This document shows positions 35,771 to 43,797 of a stretch of 64,000 bases of DNA, one piece after another. Made by a program: the position numbers and the translations under genes. Source of the stretch: Methanofollis fontis (lineage in GTDB: Archaea > Halobacteriota > Methanomicrobia > Methanomicrobiales > Methanofollaceae); contig NZ_PGCL01000003.1 of assembly GCF_004297185.1 (NCBI RefSeq), positions 434,001-498,000 of the forward strand, read 5' to 3'. The notes under the pieces are model-generated. The model was not told the DNA's origin. It was given only the letters and a program-made list of their open reading frames with translations, and searched no databases. The first letter of the stretch is position 1. Each line of letters begins with the position of its first letter.

Positions 35771-36241
35771 ATACTCCATTTTTTCTGTATTTTTGGTTCT
35801 TTCGGACACCATATAAAGGATGGAGCAATACATCCCCATTAATGCCATTTTCAGAATTTAAATGCTCAAATAGCCGGTTTTCATAAGATCAACATAGGGT
35901 AATGTGCCCCGTCCCCTTCCATCCAGAGTGACATGAAAGTGAGTCAGATACCGCCATACCGCCCCCGGATCGGCATTCGGGCCGACCGATCCGGCCCCAT
36001 ATCGCCCGAATTTCAATCAAGCGCAGATATGGAGTTTTCCTTCAAAATAGAAGAATATCCGGGCCCTCTCCTGTCCCCCTGAGCCCGATATGAGTGGGAG
36101 AGATATCCCGGGAAACACCCTCCCGGAAAACCGGACGGGAGGGGAGGGAGAGGGGATGAATATCCTTCGTTCATTTAAAAAGCAAAGAATTATCAGCCGT
36201 TTCCGGGGGAGCAGACCCCACTCATGCAATAACGGACGGGC
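35771..36241. other. Convergent intergenic region
   Basis: ACCATATAAAGG at about 35811-35822 is a good TATA box pointing right, with no annotated gene behind it apart from a 49-codon frame at 35933. An imperfect inverted repeat (GATCGG...CCGATC, about 35968-35991) lies inside. The 36083-36241 part shows nothing clear. Confidence 0.4.
35933..36082 (+). CDS. Possible 49-aa small protein
   Basis: The frame begins MKVSQIPPYRPRIGIRADRS and ends EEYPGPLLSP. A weak GAGTG ribosome-site-like element precedes the ATG, and a TATA box lies about 115 nt upstream. Composition is protein-like, but the frame is short enough to be chance. No family recognised. Confidence 0.25.
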   Translation: MKVSQIPPYRPRIGIRADRSGPISPEFQSSADMEFSFKIEEYPGPLLSP

Positions 36242-37528
36242 CTATTTCTTCTCCCACTTGTAGAGTTCCGAGACCGCGGAGAGGGTACTCCCCCGTTCAA
36301 TCTCTGCCCGCACCCGTTCTTCGTTCTTCTTCACCTCGAGGGCGCGGCGGGCGACCTCGTAGGCGCGCTCCTTCGGGACGACGACAACGCCGCTCTCGTC
36401 GGCGACGATCCAGTCGCCGGGGCGGACCTGCTGACCACAGCAGGGGATCTCGGCATTGATCTCCCCAAAGCCCTTCGGTTCACCGGCGTTCGGGACACAG
36501 GCGCGCGCGAACAGGGGATACTTCAGGGCCCTGATATCGTCGACATCGCGGGTGGCGCCGTCGATGATCACGCCGGCGATACCGCGGTTTATCGCGCTCC
36601 GGGTCGCCAGTTCACCCCAGGGGGCGACATGCGTGGCGGCGCTGTTATAGATTACCAGGACGTCTCCGGGGCGGCAGAGGTCGATCGCCTCCACCGGTTT
36701 CGCCCAGTCGCCCGCGAATGTCTGGACCGTCACCGCCGGGCCCACCGCCTTCACCCCGAAGGTGAGGGGGATCAGCCCGGACATCGCTCCCTTGCGGTGC
36801 ATCGCATCGGTGACATTCGGGGCCGAGACCTGCAGAAACAGGGACCTGATCTCCTCCTCCAGACTCTTCTTCTTCGCCGGCGCAATGGCCGGAGCATCGA
36901 TCGCCGCCCTGATACGAGCGGCCGAACCCTCGACATCACCGGAGCGCACGATCCAGCCCCCCACGATCACGATATCGGCGCCCGCCGCCACCGCCTGCGC
37001 TGCCGTTTCCGCATCGAGGCCGCCGGCCACCGCCAGGGGGAGCGAAACCTCGCCGGCAAGAGAGCGGAGGAGGTCCACCGAGGATTTTCCGATCATCTGC
37101 TGGTCGATGCCCACGTGGGCGTTGATGATGTCGACGCCGAGGGACTCGAGCTCCCGGGCCCGACCAACCGGATCGGCCACATTGATCAGGTCGGCCATGA
37201 TCCGCACACCATAGAGCCGCGCCGCCCGGACGCACTCGGCGATGACCGTATCGTCGGCGTCACCCAGGACGCAGACGATTGAAGCCCCGGCCTTCGCCGC
37301 CATCTCCACCTCCATCGTCCCGGTATCGGCGATCTTCATATCGGCCACGACCTCGGTGCGCGGAAAGGCCTCCCGCAGGTCCCGCACCGCCGCCATCCCC
37401 TCGCTCTTGATGAGGGGCGTGCCCACCTCGATCCAGTCGGCACCGCCCGCCATCGCTTCCCGCGCGATCTGCCGGGCGCGGTGCAGTTCGAGGATATCGA
37501 GCGCAACCTGGAGCGTAGGGCGAGTCAT
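36242..37528 (-). CDS. Bifunctional hexulose-6-phosphate synthase / RraA-like protein
   Basis: 428 aa from the ATG at 37528. Residues 1 to about 215 are a 3-hexulose-6-phosphate synthase barrel ([63 protein letters not shown]). Residues about 230-420 are an RraA/HMG-aldolase-like domain ([52 protein letters not shown]). In archaea lacking the oxidative pentose pathway, Hps with Phi makes ribulose-5-P from fructose-6-P in reverse for nucleotide synthesis. The RraA half is of unclear function. No phi gene is adjacent. Confidence 0.92.
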   Translation of the reverse strand: MTRPTLQVALDILELHRARQIAREAMAGGADWIEVGTPLIKSEGMAAVRDLREAFPRTEVVADMKIADTGTMEVEMAAKAGASIVCVLGDADDTVIAECVRAARLYGVRIMADLINVADPVGRARELESLGVDIINAHVGIDQQMIGKSSVDLLRSLAGEVSLPLAVAGGLDAETAAQAVAAGADIVIVGGWIVRSGDVEGSAARIRAAIDAPAIAPAKKKSLEEEIRSLFLQVSAPNVTDAMHRKGAMSGLIPLTFGVKAVGPAVTVQTFAGDWAKPVEAIDLCRPGDVLVIYNSAATHVAPWGELATRSAINRGIAGVIIDGATRDVDDIRALKYPLFARACVPNAGEPKGFGEINAEIPCCGQQVRPGDWIVADESGVVVVPKERAYEVARRALEVKKNEERVRAEIERGSTLSAVSELYKWEKK

Positions 37529-37614
37529 GCGAGAAAATGGGAGCAGATAGGTGTTAAGATTACCGCCGGTCGTCATGCATAAGTGGTGTGCACGCCCATG
37601 TTCCTTCTGATACC

Positions 37615-38364
37615 ATGATCAAACTCGTCCTCCTCCGCCACGGCGAGAGCATATGGAATAAGGAGAACCGCTTCACCGGATGGACCGATGTCGATCTCTC
37701 GGAAAAGGGAATCGAAGAAGCGCACGAAGCCGGAAAAACTCTCCTGCGGGAGGGCTACACCTTCGACTGCGCCTTCACCTCGGTGCTGAAACGGGCGATC
37801 CGCACCCTCTGGATCACCCTCGACGAGATGGACCTGATGTGGATACCGGTGGAGCGCTGCTGGCGATTGAACGAGCGCCACTACGGCGCCCTGCAGGGCC
37901 TGAACAAGGCAGAGACGGCCGAACAGTACGGTGACGAGCAGGTGTTCGTCTGGCGGCGGAGCTATGCCGTGCCGCCTCCGCCCCTCGACGCCGACGACGA
38001 GCGGCATCCGGGCAGGGATCGCCGGTATGCCGGGCTTTCACCTGCCGAACTTCCGGCCACCGAGTGCCTGAAGGACACCGTCGCCCGCTTCGTGCCCTAC
38101 TGGGAGGGTACGATCGTTCCGGCCCTCACGGAGGGGAAGAGGGTGCTCATCGCCGCGCACGGCAACAGCATCAGGGCGCTCGTGAAACACCTCGACAACA
38201 TCCCGGACGACGAGATCGCACAGGTGAACATCCCGACCGGCATCCCCCTCGTCTACGAACTCGACGACGACCTGAAACCGATCCGCCACTATTATCTTGC
38301 GGACGAGGAGACGGTGCGGGCGGCGATCGAGGGCGTGAAAAAGCAGGGAAAGGCAGAAAAATAA
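37615..38364 (+). CDS. gpmA: Phosphoglycerate mutase, BPG-dependent
   Basis: 249 aa from the ATG at 37615. It is a histidine phosphatase-fold enzyme with the phosphohistidine motif [20 protein letters not shown], then [24 protein letters not shown] and the second catalytic His in [15 protein letters not shown]. It interconverts 3- and 2-phosphoglycerate using 2,3-BPG. Most archaea use a cofactor-independent or ApgM-type enzyme, so a bacterial-type GpmA suggests transfer. It is divergent from the Hps-RraA gene with an 86-nt gap. Confidence 0.92.
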   Translation: MIKLVLLRHGESIWNKENRFTGWTDVDLSEKGIEEAHEAGKTLLREGYTFDCAFTSVLKRAIRTLWITLDEMDLMWIPVERCWRLNERHYGALQGLNKAETAEQYGDEQVFVWRRSYAVPPPPLDADDERHPGRDRRYAGLSPAELPATECLKDTVARFVPYWEGTIVPALTEGKRVLIAAHGNSIRALVKHLDNIPDDEIAQVNIPTGIPLVYELDDDLKPIRHYYLADEETVRAAIEGVKKQGKAEK

Positions 38365-38460
38365 CTTTTCCCACTCACCCTCTTTTTTTGCGGACAGCAC
38401 CGGAGGAGGAAACGGGGTGTCGTCCCATTCCTCGATCCCCGCAGTTCTGGCGGTGTTCGT

Positions 38461-38504
38461 GTGTCCACAGGCTGCTGGTGTTCACCACCTGATGGCGTGG
38501 ACAC
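38461..38504. terminator. Nested inverted repeat between convergent genes
   Basis: GTGTCCAC (38461-38468) and GTGGACAC (38497-38504) are perfect 8-bp arms. Inside lies a smaller hairpin GGTG-TT-CACC (38477-38486). It sits between the convergent gpmA and Gate-domain genes, 7 nt before the latter's end, so a bidirectional terminator or mRNA-stability structure is plausible. Confidence 0.5.
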
Positions 38505-38510
38505 AATCGG

Positions 38511-39461
38511 TTAAAATACGGCGATCACCACCATGATCGTCAGCACCTTCGCCCCCATACTTGCACAATACGTTTTTATGGCGATTCCCGTCCCTTCCAC
38601 ACCGAACAGAGAGAGATACAGGGGCAGGGAATATTTGAGATAGATCATCGTGATCACCATCATCGATCCGACGATGAGGGTGACAAGCGCCTGCTCCAGC
38701 GTGAGGATTCCACCGGTGACCATCGTCCCGACCACTGCATATCCGGCCGAAAAATGCATCGCCTGGGCGACGATCGCCGTGATGCTCTCACCCGGCAGAC
38801 CAATGAGACCAAGGAGGGGAGAAAAAACAAGAGCGATCGCCTCGACCACGCCGGCGGCATAGAGGAGGAAGAACACCGTCGTCGCAACCACACTCACCGG
38901 TATGATGCGTTTGAGATGGGGGATCGCCTTCATGACACCTGCCCGAACGGTCGGGCGGTCGATCCGTATGCGCTCTGCAGGGTTTGTTTCATCAGTAATC
39001 CCTCCTTCGCTGCTGCCGACCACGAAACGGAGCCAGATGATCGCACCCGCCGTCTGGATCAGGGTTGAAAAGAGGTTGAAAAGGGTATAGAGCCCACCGA
39101 TCACCGGACCCAGGAGGACCACTGCCGTGGGAAAATGGACGCGAAACAGGGTCTCACCCAGCACTGTTGGAAATGTGCCCATCAGGAGGGTTGGCACCAC
39201 CTCCTCCCGCCTGATCTGTCCCTCCCGATAGAACCCGGCAAGCATGGATTTTCCGGCCGTGGGGTTTGCGACCATGGCGACAAGGGAGAGGGAGGACGGG
39301 GACGAAAGCCCGGAAAGCCGGGAGATCGGGCGCGATAGAAACCGGAGTCTCCCTGCGATCCCGGTCTCGGTGATGATGCTCCCGATCAGGATGCCGATGG
39401 TGATGAGAACGCTCGCCCTCAGGAGATAGAGCACAGCGTCCGCAAGACCGAGGGTCGCCAT
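38511..39461 (-). CDS. Nucleoside-recognition (Gate) domain membrane protein, paralogue 2
   Basis: 316 aa from the ATG at 39461, which is one base after the stop of a small upstream gene (TGA-G-ATG), so translation is coupled. Multi-pass, with two Gate halves: FLSRPISRLSGLSSPSSLSL, MVANPTAGKSMLAGFYREGQ, TLLMGTFPTVLGE; and AQAMHFSAGYAVVGTMVTGG with LVTLIVGSMM. It resembles the protein at 8007-8963 in length and layout but is strongly diverged. Transport substrate unknown. Confidence 0.8.
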   Translation of the reverse strand: MATLGLADAVLYLLRASVLITIGILIGSIITETGIAGRLRFLSRPISRLSGLSSPSSLSLVAMVANPTAGKSMLAGFYREGQIRREEVVPTLLMGTFPTVLGETLFRVHFPTAVVLLGPVIGGLYTLFNLFSTLIQTAGAIIWLRFVVGSSEGGITDETNPAERIRIDRPTVRAGVMKAIPHLKRIIPVSVVATTVFFLLYAAGVVEAIALVFSPLLGLIGLPGESITAIVAQAMHFSAGYAVVGTMVTGGILTLEQALVTLIVGSMMVITMIYLKYSLPLYLSLFGVEGTGIAIKTYCASMGAKVLTIMVVIAVF

Positions 39462-39462
39462 C

Positions 39463-39681
39463 TCATCTCCCCTGCCGGCATCTCTCCGCGACGGCCACGA
39501 TGGCATCCGCGGCCGCCGGGCTGAAACAGGCGTGGCTATCGCCAAGGACGGCATATTCGCAGAGACCGTCCTTACCATCCGCGATCCCCTTCCCCATCCG
39601 GAGGTTGAGGCCGAACCGGGCGTCAGGGGCCGGATACAGGGAGAAATATGGGAATTCATGCCCTCGATAACCGGTGATCAT
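39463..39681 (-). CDS. Small hypothetical protein coupled to Gate-domain gene
   Basis: 72 aa beginning MITGYRGHEFPYFSLYPAPD, then RFGLNLRMGKGIADGKDGLC and ending AAADAIVAVAERCRQGR. I do not recognise it. Translational coupling to the Gate-domain gene (1-nt gap) and protein-like composition support it being real. The start is uncertain because the frame is open further upstream to 39849 and no ribosome site is evident. Confidence 0.55.
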   Translation of the reverse strand: MITGYRGHEFPYFSLYPAPDARFGLNLRMGKGIADGKDGLCEYAVLGDSHACFSPAAADAIVAVAERCRQGR

Positions 39682-40021
39682 CGGTCGAATATGGATCTGA
39701 AGACGGGATGAAGATTCCTTATGGCTGGTAGGCGACAGGGGCCTGCGATCAGAATGGAAATAACGACATAACCATATCTGGATATGGAGCATACTCCAGC
39801 GTGTATTGTGGTGTCCCCCGCACACCCTATCCTGGTGGGAGAGCATCACGCCCGTGCCGCCGAAACGGGATCGACCCGAATACGGCCGACATCAGAATAT
39901 ACACATCCAGGAGATTGAGAGGCCAGAGGGCTATCGCTGACATCCATACAGGCAACCGAACCCCCCTCTGGTTCCGGATCATTTGGGAAGATATTACTAC
40001 TCTCCTGTATCACCATACTTC
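39682..40021. other. Divergent intergenic region
   Basis: Between the small minus-strand gene and the PadR-type regulator. AGATATTAC near 39989-39997 could be the TATA box of the regulator gene (about 30 nt before its ATG, leaderless). Nothing else is recognisable. Confidence 0.4.
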
Positions 40022-40849
40022 ATGCGAGACCCGGAGCTGGAGGTGCTCACCGCACTTGCCGGCACGCCCTCCCACGTCTACGAGTTAAAGTTTAAACTTG
40101 AGGAGCGGGGGCTGCAGAAGAGTCACAGCGACCTCTATAAGATGATGAACTCGCTGGAACGCCGCGGGCTGGTCACCTTCACCCGCGTGCCAAGCGAAAA
40201 AGGGCCCGAACGAAAGGTTTTCTCCATCACGGACACCGGCAAGGAGAGATTGATCGCCGCCCGCAGGAGCGGCATACACCTGCTGCTCTCCGATTATTTC
40301 CGGGTGGTGGCAGGGACCTTTCAGGACCTGATGGTCTCTGAGTTCGAGAGCGACCGCCCCCTTCAACGGGTCGCCCTCTTCACCGATCCCTACAGCGGTG
40401 AACTCGCCGATCTCTTTGTGGCGGCAACAGCTGATCTGACCGGATCAATACCCGAACGGTGGCTGATTGCAAAAGGGGCACAGAATGCTGAAGGGTTTGA
40501 GCGCCTCTCTGCAGGGGCGGAGAACCTCCCATGCAGGGATGGCGTCTTCGACCTGATCATCGCCCCCGCACTCCCGAACTGGGACCTTGAAGCCACGCTC
40601 CCCGAACTGAGGCGTGTTCTCGCCCCTTCGGCACAGCTGGTAACATTCCTTCCCTTTGCCGAAGAGATGGCGGATTCGTCCCTTATTGGCGGGTTCATCC
40701 TCAGGGAAATCGCAGCCCACTACCCGGATATGCAGATCTGGCGACAGGTGGACTTCTTGCGCGAGCTCGATACCCACTTCGACGTGATGAGTGTCAATTA
40801 TCGTGAATTTTCACTGATATTCTGCCGTCCGCAGCCCGAAACACATTAA
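40022..40849 (+). CDS. PadR-like winged-helix protein with methyltransferase-like C-terminal domain
   Basis: 275 aa from the ATG at 40022. Residues 1-80 form a PadR-type winged helix (LEVLTALAGTPSHVYELKFK, DLYKMMNSLERRGLVTFTRV, KVFSITDTGKERL). Residues about 125-270 resemble a class I methyltransferase fold: DGVFDLIIAPALPNWDLEAT and LPELRRVLAPSAQLVTFLPF match the post-II/post-III pattern. The SAM-binding glycine loop is not evident, so the domain may be a ligand sensor rather than an enzyme. A DNA-binding regulator of unknown target; a leaderless start is likely. Confidence 0.72.
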   Translation: MRDPELEVLTALAGTPSHVYELKFKLEERGLQKSHSDLYKMMNSLERRGLVTFTRVPSEKGPERKVFSITDTGKERLIAARRSGIHLLLSDYFRVVAGTFQDLMVSEFESDRPLQRVALFTDPYSGELADLFVAATADLTGSIPERWLIAKGAQNAEGFERLSAGAENLPCRDGVFDLIIAPALPNWDLEATLPELRRVLAPSAQLVTFLPFAEEMADSSLIGGFILREIAAHYPDMQIWRQVDFLRELDTHFDVMSVNYREFSLIFCRPQPETH

Positions 40850-40856
40850 AAAAGGG

Positions 40857-41375
40857 TCAATTTTTGGAGTATTTCTCAGAGAATGTGATCTCCGCAAGAT
40901 CCTTTTTCCCGGCGACGCTCACGTCCGCAGGGTATCCCGCCGACACGAGGGAGACCAGGGTGTAGTCATCAGGCACATTCAGCAGTTCGCCGACGGCGCC
41001 CGCATACTCCTTCTTGTCGCCGGCAACCCAGCACGAACCGACGCCATAGGCCCAGAGCCCAAGGATCAACTGAGTCGTTGCCGCCGAACAGTCTTCAAGA
41101 TAATATTTCTCATCCTTTTTCCCGAAGACTGCAAAGCAGACCTGAGCACCTGCGATAAACCTGCCATGATCGGTGAGATCGGCGATTGCACGCAGGACCT
41201 CCTTCTCCTTTACGACACCAAAGAGCCATGGCTGCTCATTCCTGGCCGTAGGAGCAAGCCTGGCGCAGTCGAGGGCATCCTGAATGATCTTCTCGTCGAC
41301 GGTGTCATCCTTGTATTTCCTGATGGAGTGACGCGTCCTCAGAATGGTAAGCCCAAGATTCGGACCAAGATACAT
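40857..41375 (-). CDS. Nitroreductase family protein
   Basis: 172 aa from the ATG at 41375, chosen for the GAGAGGAG ribosome site; a longer frame to 41516 is not conserved-looking. FMN-binding nitroreductase fold: RHSIRKYKDDTVDEKIIQDA, ARLAPTARNEQPWLFGVV, DCSAATTQLILGLWAYGVGS and a C-terminal VSLVSAGYPAD. Short members of this family reduce flavins, quinones or nitro compounds; the physiological substrate is unknown. It ends 7 nt from the convergent PadR-like gene. Confidence 0.9.
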   Translation of the reverse strand: MYLGPNLGLTILRTRHSIRKYKDDTVDEKIIQDALDCARLAPTARNEQPWLFGVVKEKEVLRAIADLTDHGRFIAGAQVCFAVFGKKDEKYYLEDCSAATTQLILGLWAYGVGSCWVAGDKKEYAGAVGELLNVPDDYTLVSLVSAGYPADVSVAGKKDLAEITFSEKYSKN

Positions 41376-41481
41376 GCTCCTCTCTGGGGAGGGATACCGG
41401 ATAAGGGTTGCGTAGAGGGAAATGCCAGACAGGTGAGCGGGGGATGTGACCGGCACCAGGATGAGGCGTGAGCAAAGGGGA

Positions 41482-42684
41482 TCAGGGGGAAAACAGACCC
41501 CCGAGCCACCCGACAAAATTGGCGAATCCCTGCGGTATGATCACCGTCGGATCGATCCCGAGGATCGGTGATATAAAGGCGAAATAGGCGATCGTGCCCA
41601 GTGTGGAACCAACGTTGGCAAGCGCCGCAACCAGCACAACCCGGAAGATCGGGACCTTCCGCATCTCTGAAAAGTTCTCCGCATCCATTATCCGCTGGAA
41701 ATCCGCGGTCGAAGGTTTTCGGATCTTCGCCTCGACGGCAGCGGCGAACCAGCCCGCCGCCATGAGCGGGTTGAGGGAGGTCATCCAGGCAACGCCAAAT
41801 GCCGTGACCGCAGAGAGGGGGTGCCCCCCGGCGGCGATGGTGAAGGCGGCGGCCAGCACGCCATTGATCAGCACCCAGTAGAGGATCGCCCAGACAAGAA
41901 CCTCGAACCCGACGCCTGAGAAGGCCAGGGAGATGATCAGCAGGGCGAAGAGCACCACAAACACCCCGCCGATGATCTTACCCCAGGGGTAGTGCCGCGG
42001 CGGCGCCACGAGGTCTTCCTCTGCAGGGAGGAGCTCGGGCGAGGAGAGATAGCGCTCCACGCCCCGCACATGACCGGCACCGACGACGGCCAGCACCCGC
42101 TCATAGCGGCCGGAGAGATCGATGATCCGGCGGGCAATATAGGCGTCGCGCTCATCGATGAGCGCTCTCGCCCCATTCGGGGAGAAACGCCTGAACTCCT
42201 CGAGGGCAGCGGTGACGACATCCTGCTCGGTCAGGGCGTCCACATCGATCCCGTCCTCGCCGGGCCCGCTGAGCGAGGCGGCAAGGGCGTAGATCATCTT
42301 CATCTTCTCCCAGAGGCTCATCCCCTGCCAGAACCGCGCCAGAGTGATCCTGATATCGCGGTCGATAAGGGCAAGACGCAGGCCGCGCCGCTCCACCTCA
42401 CCGATGGCGGCGACCATCTCGGCACCGGGCTCCACCCCGACGTCCATCCCGATCTTCCGCTGGATATAACCAAGGGTCCACTGGAACAGGAGTTGCGAGA
42501 AGTTCCCGGCCTTCAGCACATCTTCGACCTTCGGGGGCGCCTGCTCCTTTTTCAGGGCGGCATACCGGCCACGGTCGAGTTCGACACCGACGACATCCGG
42601 GGAAAATTCCTCTATAGCATCCCTGACCGCCTCAATGCTCCGCTCTGAGACATGGGCAGTGCCGACGATCCTGACCTCACCCAT
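41482..42684 (-). CDS. TraB/PrgY (TIKI superfamily) membrane protein
   Basis: 400 aa. The N-terminal TraB domain contains the first signature GTAHVSERS (8-16), DVVGVELDRGRYAAL and the second GH motif VVGAGHVRGVERYL (about 200). Three or four hydrophobic helices follow (VFVVLFALLIISLAF; VWAILYWVLINGVLAAAFTI; VLVAALANVGSTLGTIAYFA). TraB-type proteins are putative metal-dependent peptidases; bacterial PrgY dampens a peptide pheromone. Its 5' end overlaps the YkgJ-like gene by 8 nt, within an overlapping chain. Confidence 0.88.
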   Translation of the reverse strand: MGEVRIVGTAHVSERSIEAVRDAIEEFSPDVVGVELDRGRYAALKKEQAPPKVEDVLKAGNFSQLLFQWTLGYIQRKIGMDVGVEPGAEMVAAIGEVERRGLRLALIDRDIRITLARFWQGMSLWEKMKMIYALAASLSGPGEDGIDVDALTEQDVVTAALEEFRRFSPNGARALIDERDAYIARRIIDLSGRYERVLAVVGAGHVRGVERYLSSPELLPAEEDLVAPPRHYPWGKIIGGVFVVLFALLIISLAFSGVGFEVLVWAILYWVLINGVLAAAFTIAAGGHPLSAVTAFGVAWMTSLNPLMAAGWFAAAVEAKIRKPSTADFQRIMDAENFSEMRKVPIFRVVLVAALANVGSTLGTIAYFAFISPILGIDPTVIIPQGFANFVGWLGGLFSP

Positions 42685-43219
42685 GGACCGTCCACACCCC
42701 CTCTGAATCGATCACGACCGATGCACCGGGAGGTATACGGCTGCAGGCATAGACCTGCCCGACTCCATCCTCCTCCTCTCTCTCAGCCGCCTGACGCGCC
42801 AGGAGATCACACGCCAGCACGGCGGCCTCGTCCCGGGTCATGGGCGCACCGAGTCCCGGACACTCTGAGACGCAGAGGCGGTCACCGTCGAGCATGAACG
42901 GATAGGTCCGGCAGATCCACGAACGCGCATCATAGATCGTGCACCTGGTGCCGTCGAGGAACCGGCAGTGGCCCTCCTGTCGCCTGTACGACCACCCGAA
43001 GGTGCAGGAGGTGCCGTCCGGGCCGTCAATGCTCTCTGGATAGGGTTCTGCAACCTCATCCCTCGGGAGAGCGGCGGCATTGCATGCGGCCCGCACCTCG
43101 GCCGGAGAGAGGAGGACCAGATCTGAACCGGCACCATCACCGGTGCAGCAGGCGCCACAGCGGCGGCACGAAAACCCGATCCGCTGAATTTCATCAATAA
43201 GGTCGTCTATTCGCCGCAT
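42677..43219 (-). CDS. YkgJ-family cysteine cluster protein
   Basis: 180 aa. The zinc or Fe-S cluster cysteines are FSCRRCGACCTGDG at the N terminus, then HCRFLDGTRCTIYDARSWIC and CVSECPG. This CxxCxxCC ... Cx(n)C pattern defines the YkgJ/UPF0153 family, proposed to bind a metal cluster; function unknown. It overlaps the TraB gene at its 3' end (8 nt) and the GMP synthase subunit gene at its 5' end (13 nt). Confidence 0.88.
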   Translation of the reverse strand: MRRIDDLIDEIQRIGFSCRRCGACCTGDGAGSDLVLLSPAEVRAACNAAALPRDEVAEPYPESIDGPDGTSCTFGWSYRRQEGHCRFLDGTRCTIYDARSWICRTYPFMLDGDRLCVSECPGLGAPMTRDEAAVLACDLLARQAAEREEEDGVGQVYACSRIPPGASVVIDSEGVWTVHG

Positions 43220-43761
43220 ATTCGTTCAAAATTCCGGAAGAGCAGATCCCCGTTTTCCGTGTGGCTCACTTCAGGGTGCCACTGGACGCCATAGATCCGC
43301 TCATCTGCCGATCCCATTGCCTCCACCGGGCAGATATCGGAACGGGCATGGACCACAAAGCCGTCGGGCACCTGCTTCACCTCATCGGCATGTGAGGCCC
43401 AGACATGGATCGGCCCCTCATATCCGGCAAGGATCTCGCTCTCGCCGGTGATCTCGACGGTGACCCCGCCGTATCCGCCGTGCGATCCGGGCCCGACCTG
43501 ACCGCCGCGGGCCGTGGCAATGACATGCAGCCCGAGGCAGATGCCGAGCACCGGGAGGCCGAGGTCAAGATATTCGGCACAGTTGCCGGCGCGCTCAAGG
43601 GACGGACCACCTCCCAGGACGATGCCGCTGCACCCGGCCTCTACATCCGAAGGAGCGGTAGTGTTCGGGATCATCCGCACCTCGATATCCATATCGCGGA
43701 GTTTGCGGTGGATGAGGTGATTGAATTGCCCATGGTTGTTCACGACAAAAATGGGAAGCAT
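43207..43761 (-). CDS. guaAA: GMP synthase glutaminase subunit A
   Basis: 184 aa from the ATG at 43761. Class I glutamine amidotransferase with nucleophile GICLGLH (Cys about 75) and the His-Glu pair in QWHPEVSHTENG. Start residues LPIFVVNNHGQFNHLIHRKL and PSDVEAGCSGIVLGGGPSLE are typical of the split archaeal GuaA, where amidotransferase and ATP-pyrophosphatase are separate proteins. It supplies ammonia for XMP to GMP. The synthetase subunit is not in the window. Confidence 0.93.
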   Translation of the reverse strand: MLPIFVVNNHGQFNHLIHRKLRDMDIEVRMIPNTTAPSDVEAGCSGIVLGGGPSLERAGNCAEYLDLGLPVLGICLGLHVIATARGGQVGPGSHGGYGGVTVEITGESEILAGYEGPIHVWASHADEVKQVPDGFVVHARSDICPVEAMGSADERIYGVQWHPEVSHTENGDLLFRNFERICGE

Positions 43762-43797
43762 CAAAGATGTATGGTATGGTGAGGGTATAGCCTTTTG

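Noticed and set aside
36017-36229. A 70-aa minus-strand frame after Hps-RraA
   Set aside because: Low-complexity composition and no start signal; conflicts with the better-looking small frame on the plus strand.
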